The notes: generated by a model not told the origin, from the sequence alone. A stretch of 6,401 nucleotides of DNA from Fluviibacter sp964387485 (GCA_964387485.1 CAYLWV010000080.1:1-6401), one strand, 5' to 3'; positions 1 to 6,401 are shown, counted from the first letter of the stretch. Made by a program: numbers and translations.

Positions 1-902
1 CCCTGACGAACCACGCCGCCCAGGGTGGTGACTTTGACGCTTTTCACGATGCCGGTGGCCGGGGCGATGATGTCCGTGTGCTCCAGCAGCTGCTCGCGGT
101 CGGCCAGCGTCTGTTCCTGGCTATTCAGGTCTTCCTGGGCTTTGTTCAGTTCGGCACTGGCATCCTGCAGGTATTTGTTCTTGGTGCTGGCGTACTGGTT
201 GCGCGCTTCGTTGACTGTCCTCTTTAAGCGCAGGATGTCCGCTTTGCTGATGTCGCCCATCTTTTCGAGCGGCTGGTTCATGGCCAGTTCTTGCTGGGCC
301 AGGTTGACGTTGTCTTTCAAGACAGCCAGCTGGTCATCAATGGCTTTGGTCCGCTGCTTGTAGAGATTCATCTGGGTCTCATACAAGGTGGGATAGTTCT
401 TCTGGATGGCGTCGTCGAAGGCCAGCGGTTTGTCGGTGATTTCCGCCTGTAGTCGGGCGACTGTCATGCGTAGTGCCATGACTTTGCCCTGGCTTTCGGT
501 GAATGAGGCCAGAACGCGTTCTTTCTCAAGGACGGCAATGATTTCACCGGCTTTGACTTCGTCGCCCTCCTGCACTTTCATATCAACGAGCACGCCGCCA
601 TCCGCGGCCTGTACGATCTGGGTGCGGGAGCTGGCAATGACCGAGCCCTGGGCATGCACCACCTGGTCAATTTTGAACAAACCCGCCCAGGCAAAGAAGA
701 GCACCAGAAAGGCCATACTGACCCGGAAGAGAATGCGCGGCAGGCGCAGGCTGCTGTGATCCGTGAGCGCAAAGGTGGTGGCGGCCAGTGCTTCGATGCG
801 TGCCCAAAGCTGTTCCGCTTGGGGGCGGTATTTTTCAACCGTGGGTTGGGCTTTGTGCCAGAGTTTCTGGCTGAGGTTTCTGGCGTGGTCTTTGAGGCTC
901 AT
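1..902 (-). CDS. HlyD/LapC-type type I secretion membrane fusion protein (3' end missing)
   Basis: Periplasmic adaptor linking the inner-membrane ABC exporter to the TolC-like channel. The visible 300 residues start MSLKDHARNL and remain open to the window edge. Layout: a cytoplasmic stretch of about 55 residues rich in charged residues; one membrane helix at about 57-76 (ILFRVSMAFLVLFFAWAGLF); a first half of a lipoyl/barrel-like domain at about 86-130 with the typical GGVLVDMKVQEGDEVKAGE run; a long, charged, helical coiled-coil hairpin at about 140-272; and the returning lipoyl half (TDIIAPATGIVKSVKV, 276-291). The C-terminal beta-barrel part, normally another 100 or more residues, lies outside the window. 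The ATG overlaps the ABC gene's stop as ATGA and has a strong Shine-Dalgarno, so the start is secure. Family membership is clear; the LapC-like label rests on the neighbours and is inference. Confidence 0.95.
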   Translation of the reverse strand, partial: MSLKDHARNLSQKLWHKAQPTVEKYRPQAEQLWARIEALAATTFALTDHSSLRLPRILFRVSMAFLVLFFAWAGLFKIDQVVHAQGSVIASSRTQIVQAADGGVLVDMKVQEGDEVKAGEIIAVLEKERVLASFTESQGKVMALRMTVARLQAEITDKPLAFDDAIQKNYPTLYETQMNLYKQRTKAIDDQLAVLKDNVNLAQQELAMNQPLEKMGDISKADILRLKRTVNEARNQYASTKNKYLQDASAELNKAQEDLNSQEQTLADREQLLEHTDIIAPATGIVKSVKVTTLGGVVRQ

Positions 903-2980
903 GCGGCACCTCCTGTCATTGCCGGCGGTTGCGCAACCTGGCCTGACTGGGCAGCTTTGGCGGCCTCCTGCTGTGCCTGTTTCTGCTTTTGTGCGGCTTC
1001 GTTCAGCTGACTAATCACCTGATCCCGTGGGCCATCCATCACAATCTGATGGTTGGCAATGACGATGAGGCGACTGGTGAGCGCCAGTAACGAGGGCTTG
1101 TGGGTGACGAGCACGAGGGTGTGCTCGGGTTTAATGGCCTGGTGCAGTACCTGGATACAGCGCTGCTCGGTCTGTTCGTCCATGGAGGCGGTGGGTTCGT
1201 CGAGCAACCAGACGCTGGGGTTGCTGAGTAAGAGTCGCGTCAGTGCCACCAGCTGGCGCTGGCCACCGGAAAGCCCCTTGCCGCCTTCGGCAATCATGAG
1301 CTCCAGACCCTTGGGGTGGTTGGTGATGGCCGCGAGAAGTCCGGTCCGGGCAGCGGCATTACGGATGGCCTCGTCACCCGGGTCAGGGATGCCAACCAGC
1401 AGGTTCTGACGCAAGGTGCCGTTAAAGAGGCGGTGCTCCTGTTGCAGGTATCCGATCTTGTCGGCGAGCAGGCTCCGGCTGATCTGGTCGATATCCAGGC
1501 CATCGAGCAGGATGCGCCCTTCGTTCGATTGGTACATGCCGGTGAGCAGACGCAAGAGCGTGGATTTACCNNNNNNNNNNNNNNNNNNNNNNNNNNNNNN
1601 NNNNNNNNNNNNNNNNNNNNNNNNNNNNNNNNNNNNNNNNNNNNNNNNNNNNNNNNNNNNNNNNNNNNNNAGGATGGAGCAGGCAATGAGCGAGCCCATG
1701 GTGAGGTTACCTTCCGCCGCGAAGTAGGCACCCACGCCGACCAGGCCGACATAGCTGAGCTGCTGCAGGACGGCGGCAAAGTAACCGGTCTTCTCCGAGA
1801 TGGATCGGTTAACGAGTTCATGCTGGATCGATTCTTCGACGACATCGAGCCAGCGGGAGAGCGTGCCCCACCCGCCACCACCTGCTTTGATGGTTTCGGC
1901 CCCTTCAATGGCTTCGACCAGCAAACCGGTCTTGAGGTTGGTGGCGGCCGTGGCCTGTTTGGCGTGATAGTCGATCTTCTTACGCAGGGTAATGCCGATA
2001 GCGATGGAGAAGACGAGGAAGAGCAAGGGCACCAGGCCGACCAACGGGCCGCCGATGATGGCAATGAGCAGCACAAAGAAGATGCCGAAGGGCGCATCAA
2101 TCAGCACATAGAAGGTGGTGGACGAGAGAAAGGCGCGAATGGTTTCGTAGCCACGCAGTTGTGAGGAAAGCGAGCCCACCGTGCCGGGTAGTTGATCCAG
2201 CCGGACCTGGAGCAATCGGCTGAAGATGTCGCGGGAAAGCCGGCTGTCGATGTCGGTAACGGCATGCTCCATGAGGTAGGAGCGGATGACTTTGAAGATG
2301 AGTTCAAAGACAACGGCGATGCCCACACCGAGGGTAAGTACACCGAGAGTGGCGTAGCCCTGGGTAGGGATGACCCGGTCGTAGACCTGCATGGAGTAAA
2401 GCGAGGTGCCCAGGGCCAGCAGGTTGATCAGTGCGCCGGCAATAGCCCCTTCGATAAAGATCTTCTTGTGGGCAAGAAAGGCGCGTCTGAACAGGGTCTT
2501 CACCGGGCTTTTATCAGCCTCGGTGTTGCCCTCCGGCAGAATCAGCCGGCCAACGGGCAGCGGCTCAGCCGCGGGCTTCTGGATGAGTTTGCCCTGGCAG
2601 TCGATGAGCCAGTCGCCAGTGGGCGGCTGAGCGCGTACGAGCACCCAGCCCTGCTCCGCAAGCCAGGTGATGGCCGGCAGACGCGCCGGGTCGGGCTGAT
2701 CCTGCCAGTCGATGGCTTCGGCCCCGGCATCGAGACCAACGGCTTTAAGATGATCGCGCCAGTTGGTATCGTCGGTATCTGCCAGCAACGCCTGGTGTTT
2801 GCCGATGGCGTGGTGTAGCTGCAGACGATCAACGACCTTACCCTGCAAGCGGCTGGCGGTATTAATAACGCCAGCCAGCGCCATGGCGGCAGCATTGGCT
2901 TTAGCGGCCTGAGCCGCAGCTTCGGGGTCGGAGGCGGCGGCACCAGGCGGCTGTTGGAAATCGTTGGGATTCTGGATCAT
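899..2980 (-). CDS. Type I secretion ABC transporter, permease-ATPase (LssB/LapB-like), interrupted by an assembly gap
   Basis: Inner-membrane exporter that would use ATP to push an unfolded protein into the adaptor/TolC conduit. Numbering counts the Ns as 34 unknown residues (693 total). Residues 1-45 are Ala/Gln-rich. About 48-145 occupy the place of the N-terminal C39-like domain; the only cysteine there is C128, with no recognisable protease motif, suggesting a non-cleaving domain. Hydrophobic segments lie at about 174-196, 208-230, 287-309, 311-331 and 400-421, with another entering the gap at 430. The nucleotide-binding domain begins mid-Walker A (GKSTLLRLL, 471), then a Q-loop region (YLQQE, 511-515), signature LSGGQ (570-574), Walker B VWLLDEP (590-596), D-loop SMDE and H-loop H627. 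A Gln/Ala-rich tail follows 655. The start is 12 bp after the tolC stop, without an obvious Shine-Dalgarno. Membership is certain; the substrate is unknown. Confidence 0.95.
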   Translation of the reverse strand: MIQNPNDFQQPPGAAASDPEAAAQAAKANAAAMALAGVINTASRLQGKVVDRLQLHHAIGKHQALLADTDDTNWRDHLKAVGLDAGAEAIDWQDQPDPARLPAITWLAEQGWVLVRAQPPTGDWLIDCQGKLIQKPAAEPLPVGRLILPEGNTEADKSPVKTLFRRAFLAHKKIFIEGAIAGALINLLALGTSLYSMQVYDRVIPTQGYATLGVLTLGVGIAVVFELIFKVIRSYLMEHAVTDIDSRLSRDIFSRLLQVRLDQLPGTVGSLSSQLRGYETIRAFLSSTTFYVLIDAPFGIFFVLLIAIIGGPLVGLVPLLFLVFSIAIGITLRKKIDYHAKQATAATNLKTGLLVEAIEGAETIKAGGGGWGTLSRWLDVVEESIQHELVNRSISEKTGYFAAVLQQLSYVGLVGVGAYFAAEGNLTMGSLIACSIXXXXXXXXXXXXXXXXXXXXXXXXXXXXXXXXXXGKSTLLRLLTGMYQSNEGRILLDGLDIDQISRSLLADKIGYLQQEHRLFNGTLRQNLLVGIPDPGDEAIRNAAARTGLLAAITNHPKGLELMIAEGGKGLSGGQRQLVALTRLLLSNPSVWLLDEPTASMDEQTEQRCIQVLHQAIKPEHTLVLVTHKPSLLALTSRLIVIANHQIVMDGPRDQVISQLNEAAQKQKQAQQEAAKAAQSGQVAQPPAMTGGAA
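909..914 (-). promoter_or_regulatory. Strong ribosome binding site for the membrane fusion protein gene
   Basis: The minus strand reads AGGAGG, then six bases (TGCCGC), then ATG. The site lies inside the last codons of the ABC transporter gene and fixes the start at 902. It is the only textbook Shine-Dalgarno among the three visible starts; the tolC and ABC starts have none. Together with the ATGA overlap it points to coupled but independently efficient initiation of the adaptor. Confidence 0.85.
1571..1670. other. Assembly gap (100 Ns) inside the ABC transporter gene
   Basis: Exactly 100 Ns, the usual placeholder for a gap of unknown size. The left edge codes the GKST of Walker A and the right edge codes GSLIACSI in the last membrane helix. 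In HlyB-type transporters about 90 residues separate these points (from memory of the E. coli HlyB sequence), so the true gap is probably near 270 nt. The Ns happen to preserve the frame, but that should not be read as evidence of length. No shared sequence is seen across the two edges. Confidence 0.9.
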
Positions 2981-2992
2981 AGATGTCGGTGC

Positions 2993-4428
2993 TTATTGCG
3001 CAGGCGATTCAAATTGTTGCGTGCCATCGATGTAGACCATGAGGCGACGACTGGCGCCGAGCAGGCTGCCTTCGGCATCGGCCAGCTGCACTTTGGTTTG
3101 CGCCCGTTCGCGTACGGCGTTCATGAGATCAAGCCAGCTCTTTTTACCGACCAGATACTGGCGGTCGTAGGAGGCGCTGATGTCACCGGCCAGATTGGCC
3201 GAACGCTGCAGGTTCTCTTTCTTAAGGAGAGCAAATTCGTATTCGTTGTAGTCGGCGTTTAGTCGGTCGGTCAGTTCCCGCTTGGCGGCATCCACTTGCA
3301 AGGTGGCCGCTCTGGCGCGTTCAAAGGCAGCGCTGGCACCGGCAATGCTGGAAAGCCCGCCCCCCGGGTTATAGGTCACGACCAGGCCGTACATGTCGTA
3401 GCCCTGGGCGCCTGGCAAGTAGGCGTTACCCACCTGGCGCTGCGCCTGCAAGGCAACCTGAGGCAATGCTTGGGCTCTGATTTCTTTGGCCTCCTGCTCG
3501 GCGGCTTCGGCCTCAAACTTGTAACGCTGTACGGTGACACTCTGAATCTGTGCCTGTGGCAACCCTTTGTTACGCGGTGGCAGGGTCACGTGTTTGGCAA
3601 TACTGGCGGTGAGATCAGGACGACGCAGTGGCTCACCTACGAGCTCGGACAGGCTGGTCAGAGCCGTTTCTTCCATGGCGCGCTGGGTGTCGAGGTCGGC
3701 GCGTGCCTGGTGTAGGCGGGAGATACCGAGGTCTTTATCCGAACCGGAAGCAACGCCCTGTTCATAGCGGCGAGTGATCATGCCGGCAAACTTTTCGTGG
3801 AGCTTGACGTTCTCTTCATAGGCCTGGATCTTCAGCCAGGCTTTGACCCATTCGGTATAGGCGTTAATGATGCGTTTGCTGATGTCTTCACGCATTTCAA
3901 GCAACCCGAAATCGGCTGCGCTGAGTTTGGCATCNNNNNNNNNNNNNNNNNNNNNNNNNNNNNNNNNNNNNNNNNNNNNNNNNNNNNNNNNNNNNNNNNN
4001 NNNNNNNNNNNNNNNNNNNNNNNNNNNNNNNNNNTGATGTCTTCACGCATTTCAAGCAACCCGAAATCGGCTGCGCTGAGTTTGGCATCGGCTTTGTAGT
4101 AGCCGGCAATAATGCCGCCATCCAAGAATAAGGGCTGGGTAACGCTGATATTAGTGGCTGGCTGCCGGGTAATAGGCTGCCCGCTATAGGCCACATCCTG
4201 GCGCTGCGTGCTGAACGAGGGATTCGGTAGAAACTTCAGTTTGGCGGCCGTGAGATCTGTTTTAGCGGCATCCCGGCTCGATTGCTTGGCTAGTACTGAC
4301 GGATAAGATAACAACCCCTGGCGAATCAATGTGTCCAATGTATAGGCATTTTGCGCAACAACGCCGCTACTCCATAAGAGCAACAACGAGAGTGCCCAAC
4401 GCAACAGAACAGTTTCCGAATGTTTCAT
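2993..4428 (-). CDS. TolC-family outer membrane factor of the type I secretion system (frame split only by a spurious gap)
   Basis: Trimeric outer-membrane channel-tunnel that completes type I export. It starts MKHSETVLLRWALSLLLLWS, a Sec signal peptide with cleavage plausible after VVA (about residue 25). Read literally, the 100 Ns and a duplicated 55-mer add 155 bases and break the frame. Removing them gives one uninterrupted 426-residue protein, within the usual range for the family. Two structural repeats are visible: about 28-235 (including a QPLFLDGG strand segment, then long helices through ISKRIINAYTEWVKAW and ITRRYEQGVASGSDKDL) and about 240-415 (LVVTYNPGGGLSSI, then helices with RQYLVGKKSWLDLMNAVRE). 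The paired 'G-x-S/K-WLDL' and 'G-x-ASGSDKDL' turns are typical of outer membrane efflux proteins. First gene of the operon; the ATG has no strong Shine-Dalgarno. LapE-like by context. Confidence 0.93.
3880..4089. repeat. Exact 55-bp direct duplication flanking a 100-N gap (assembly artefact)
   Basis: Positions 3880-3934 and 4035-4089 are identical over all 55 bases, and each copy abuts the N run directly. Both copies code the same tolC residues (DAKLSAADFGLLEMREDI) in the same frame relative to their outer flank. A bounded, exact duplication of this length is what two unmerged contig ends overlapping by one assembler k-mer look like. It is not a biological repeat. Confidence 0.93.
3935..4034. 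other. Spurious assembly gap (100 Ns) inside tolC
   Basis: Exactly 100 Ns between two copies of the same 55-mer. Nothing appears to be missing here: deleting the Ns and one copy joins the residue runs LLEMREDI and SKRIINAY into a continuous TolC-family helix. Confidence 0.88.
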
Positions 4429-4511
4429 CGACCCAATAAATTAAAATGAACGTAGCGGTATGACACGTCGCTCTAAGCGGGACGATTACCCTTGGGTGCA
4501 ATCCTTTGAAG
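4429..4511 (-). other. Upstream region of the type I secretion operon, no clear promoter
   Basis: About 80 bases between the hairpin after the chitinase gene and the tolC ATG. It should carry the operon's promoter if the hairpin terminates transcription. I see no convincing -35/-10 pair. The AT-rich run next to the ATG includes TTTAAT at 4445-4440, but that is too close to the start codon to leave a normal leader and has no matching -35. No operator or riboswitch is recognisable. Confidence 0.4.
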
Positions 4512-4542
4512 GAGAAAGGGCGGCTAAAGCCACCTTTTTCTC
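4512..4542 (-). terminator. Probable intrinsic terminator after the chitinase-like gene (possibly bidirectional)
   Basis: The minus strand folds as GGTGGC-TTTA-GCCGCC, a six-pair stem with one G-T wobble. It is extended by AAA/TTT and GAG/CTC after a mismatch and a bulge. It begins 12 bases past the chitinase stop. The U-tract on the minus strand is modest (CUUUCUCC). On the plus strand the same hairpin is followed by TTTTTCTC, a better terminator, but no plus-strand gene lies here. Best read as the end of the chitinase transcript, separating it from the secretion operon. Confidence 0.6.
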
Positions 4543-4554
4543 GTCTTCCACTGC

Positions 4555-6401
4555 TTACAAAGTACCGAATACCCCACTAAACTCATAAGGATTCTGCGTG
4601 ATACCGCTGGCCACCGGCGATACGGTATTGAGCTGGCTGGCGTTATCCCGACCCAGTGACCACATACCGATTGAGGCAATATCCGGATTGTCTTTGGCGA
4701 ACGCCATCAGCTGAGTGGCGTCTTCCAGCGTAAAGACTTCGGATTGCACGTCGTTGATACCGATCATGGGGGTAATACCCACTTTGGCATCAATCCCCAT
4801 GCCCCGCAGCTGGCTCACCGTCGCCAATGCGGCATCAATGGCATCCTGCCCCATATCGCCGCTATCCGCATAAGCACCGTAGTCCATGGCCATGATGTTC
4901 ACCACATCAATCTCCACGCCATCCTGTTTGGCCTGTGCCAGCAGGTTGATCCCTTCATAGGTCAACCCCGTGGGCATAACCGGCAAGGTAAACGAGATGT
5001 CCAGATCGGGGTTATCCAGGTTGAGCTGAACGAGCGCCTCATTACGCAGGTGATTCGCGCTTGAGTTGGCAATGGCGCCACCTTCAATGTCGAAGTCCAG
5101 GGCATTAACGTGGTAACGATCCAGTACCGACTGATAGGCATCGGCCAGCGCATCAGCGCTTGAGAATTGCAAGGCGGGCTCCGAGCCCACTGCGCCACCA
5201 AAGGATACCCGGACATTAACGCCCAGCTGCTGCACCGCTTCGATTTGCGCCAGCATCGTGCTGCCACCCGGCAGGCCGTCGTTCTGGATGTTACCGACGC
5301 CGCCCCAACCGATTTGGTCAGTGCCTGAGTTGAGCATAAAGGCCAGCGTGATGTCCTCAACCCCTGCCGCCTGAACGATCTCCACTAGATTCTGGCTACT
5401 ACTGAGCGACATGTCGATGTAGGGTGAGAACACCTGATCAGCTGCCGACCCGGTAGCCTGGGTCGTTACGGTAATCGGCGAAGACTGTTGCGATGCGCCG
5501 ACTTCATCGTAGGCCACCACCGTAAATTGGTGCGTTGATGCCGGATCCAGCCCCGTGGCTTTGAAGTAGGTATTCTGGGTGGTGCCAACCAAAACCCCAT
5601 CCTGATACACTCCATACGAACTCACCGTACCAACGCCATTAACGACGGCGGCATCCCAAACCAGCATGGCGGCCTGATCACTGGTGCTGGCGGCATACAG
5701 ATCCTGCGGAGCATCCGGCGCCACCGGGGTGGTACTCATATATCCGACGAACTCCCAAACGGCCGCAGTGCTGGCGCCATTGGTCGGTGTTTCATTCTGT
5801 GTCCACCATTTGGCTTCGTACACCTTGTCACCAAAACTGACGCGTTCACCGGCGGTATAAACCTGACCAGACACCCAGGCAGTGGCATAGGCCGTGGTGC
5901 CCGTTTGTCCGCTGGTGTCCGTGGTTGTTTGGCTGGTACTGGAACCGGCATCGGTGGGTGTTTCGGGTGGTGTGATGGAAGGTGTTGTATCACTGGTCGT
6001 TGCTGACGATGCACCATGAATAATGCCGGTCAGATAGGTAATAACCGAGGCATCGTTGGCCACGAAGTTACCATCTTGCAGCTCAGACAGAGACACATCT
6101 TTCAGCGTGTAGCTTTGCTGATTGGACGGAATGGTGAGGACGGCGGAACCATTCACTTCGGTCAGGGTGATTTGCCCTCCCTGAAAGTTCCACCCGAAAT
6201 CTAGCTTGTCGGTTGCCGGATTAAAGGCGATTTCCTTATGGGCGCCCCAGGCCCAGCTAATGAGCGTGGTGCTACCGCCAGAAACGGGAACAGGTGTCGG
6301 TGTTGGTGTTGGCGTCGGCACAGGTACTGGCGTCGGTGTCGGATCGACCACAGGCGTGGTGTCGGGCACCACGGGATCAGGCACTACGGGCTCGGGCACC
6401 A
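4555..6401 (-). CDS. Multimodular secreted GH18 chitinase-like protein (5' end missing)
   Basis: Predicted extracellular chitin hydrolase; the frame is open to the right edge. The GTG at 6399 lies within a repeat and is not the start. Numbering from that Val (614 residues to TAA): Pro/Thr/Val linker 1-40; beta-rich module 41-128 (ISWAWGAHKEIAFNPATDKLDFGW), function unknown; Ser/Thr linker 129-169; CBM5/12 at about 171-219 with W175, Y194, W198-W199 (AKWWTQNETP) and W215; fibronectin III at about 227-313; GH18 at about 323-613. GH18 marks: SFGG (399-402), acid motif LDFDIEGG with D435, D437 and the presumed acid/base E439, MAMDY (503-507), TPMIGIND (543-550), FTLEDA (556-561) and MWSLGRD (579-585). 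This pattern resembles Pyrococcus furiosus ChiA-like GH18. The first Asp of DxxDxDxE is N432. No RTX repeats are visible. Signal peptide and any further modules lie outside the window. Confidence 0.93.
   Translation of the reverse strand, partial: VPEPVVPDPVVPDTTPVVDPTPTPVPVPTPTPTPTPVPVSGGSTTLISWAWGAHKEIAFNPATDKLDFGWNFQGGQITLTEVNGSAVLTIPSNQQSYTLKDVSLSELQDGNFVANDASVITYLTGIIHGASSATTSDTTPSITPPETPTDAGSSTSQTTTDTSGQTGTTAYATAWVSGQVYTAGERVSFGDKVYEAKWWTQNETPTNGASTAAVWEFVGYMSTTPVAPDAPQDLYAASTSDQAAMLVWDAAVVNGVGTVSSYGVYQDGVLVGTTQNTYFKATGLDPASTHQFTVVAYDEVGASQQSSPITVTTQATGSAADQVFSPYIDMSLSSSQNLVEIVQAAGVEDITLAFMLNSGTDQIGWGGVGNIQNDGLPGGSTMLAQIEAVQQLGVNVRVSFGGAVGSEPALQFSSADALADAYQSVLDRYHVNALDFDIEGGAIANSSANHLRNEALVQLNLDNPDLDISFTLPVMPTGLTYEGINLLAQAKQDGVEIDVVNIMAMDYGAYADSGDMGQDAIDAALATVSQLRGMGIDAKVGITPMIGINDVQSEVFTLEDATQLMAFAKDNPDIASIGMWSLGRDNASQLNTVSPVASGITQNPYEFSGVFGTL
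6293..6340 (-). repeat. Degenerate hexanucleotide array coding a Pro-Thr/Val linker
   Basis: Eight tandem 6-bp units of the form GGYRYH on the plus strand (GGTGTC, GGTGTT, GGTGTT, GGCGTC, GGCACA, and so on). On the minus strand they code alternating Pro with Thr or Val (TPTPVPVPTPTPTPTP). This is a flexible extracellular linker of the type common between modules of secreted polysaccharide hydrolases. Arrays like this can change copy number by slippage in whole dipeptide steps without breaking frame. Confidence 0.85.
6355..6399 (-). repeat. Three 15-bp repeats coding VPEPV-VPDPV-VPDTT
   Basis: Consecutive 15-base units at 6399-6385, 6384-6370 and 6369-6355 code VPEPV, VPDPV and VPDTT. The array may continue past the right edge. 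It extends the low-complexity linker and indicates that another folded module or the secretion signal lies further upstream. Confidence 0.7.

Noticed and set aside
1316..2164. Long plus-strand ORF opposite the ABC transporter
   Set aside because: Antisense shadow of a highly conserved exporter; it runs through the Ns and its translation shows no recognisable domain.
2192..2818. Plus-strand ORF of 208 codons
   Set aside because: Antisense shadow of the ABC gene's N-terminal half with no ribosome site or protein-like features.
2540..2840. Active C39 peptidase domain in the ABC exporter
   Set aside because: The region has the right position and size, but its single cysteine is near the end of the domain and no Cys/His catalytic motifs are visible.
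3880..4089. Target-site duplication or mobile-element insertion in tolC
   Set aside because: A 55-bp duplication is far too long for a typical target site, no element sequence is present, and the exact boundary at 100 Ns fits an assembly overlap.
3832..4428. tolC as two separate genes or a frameshifted pseudogene, with a TTG start near 3904 for the second part
   Set aside because: The break comes only from the 100 Ns plus a duplicated 55-mer. The two halves join exactly in frame when the duplicate is removed, and the TTG codon is an internal Leu.
4440..4445. TTTAAT as a -10 promoter element for the tolC operon (minus strand)
   Set aside because: It would start transcription only a few bases before the ATG, and no -35 element is found at normal spacing.
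6397..6399. GTG as the start codon of the chitinase-like protein
   Set aside because: It is a Val inside a VPEPV/VPDPV repeat, the frame stays open to the window edge, and no signal peptide or ribosome site is present.

Overview
The window holds four genes, all on the minus strand, so it reads right to left. The outer-membrane-factor/ABC exporter/adaptor set implies a Gram-negative, probably proteobacterial, cell. Base composition looks moderately GC-rich by eye, and the intergenic gap and tolC start look more AT-rich. Genus cannot be assigned. Two runs of exactly 100 Ns mark scaffold joins, so this is a draft or metagenome-derived assembly.

Right part (4555-6401): the 3' 1.85 kb of a secreted multimodular family-18 glycoside hydrolase (chitinase-like). 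Its start lies beyond the right edge. The order is Pro/Thr/Val-rich linker, an uncharacterised beta-rich module, Ser/Thr linker, CBM5/12 chitin-binding module, fibronectin type III, then a C-terminal GH18 domain resembling the Pyrococcus furiosus ChiA-like subfamily. A hairpin just after its stop probably ends this transcript.

Middle and left part (1-4428): a compact type I secretion operon. It encodes a TolC-family outer membrane factor, then (12 bp later) an LssB/LapB-type ABC permease-ATPase, then (4-bp ATGA overlap) an HlyD/LapC-type membrane fusion protein that runs off the left edge. From family knowledge these form one channel from cytoplasm to exterior. The order matches the lapEBC arrangement used for large adhesins.

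The two gaps behave differently. The gap in tolC is flanked by an exact 55-bp duplication. Removing one copy plus the Ns restores a single 426-residue reading frame, so tolC is intact and the gap is spurious. The gap in the ABC gene has no such overlap and hides real sequence (end of the membrane domain to Walker A), probably nearer 270 nt than 100.

The main biological question is whether the chitinase is a cargo of the adjacent type I system. The visible part ends in the catalytic domain with no RTX repeats or recognisable C-terminal secretion signal, so proximity is the only support. I found no strong evidence for a wholly new system. The least explained element is the ~85-residue module upstream of the chitin-binding domain.
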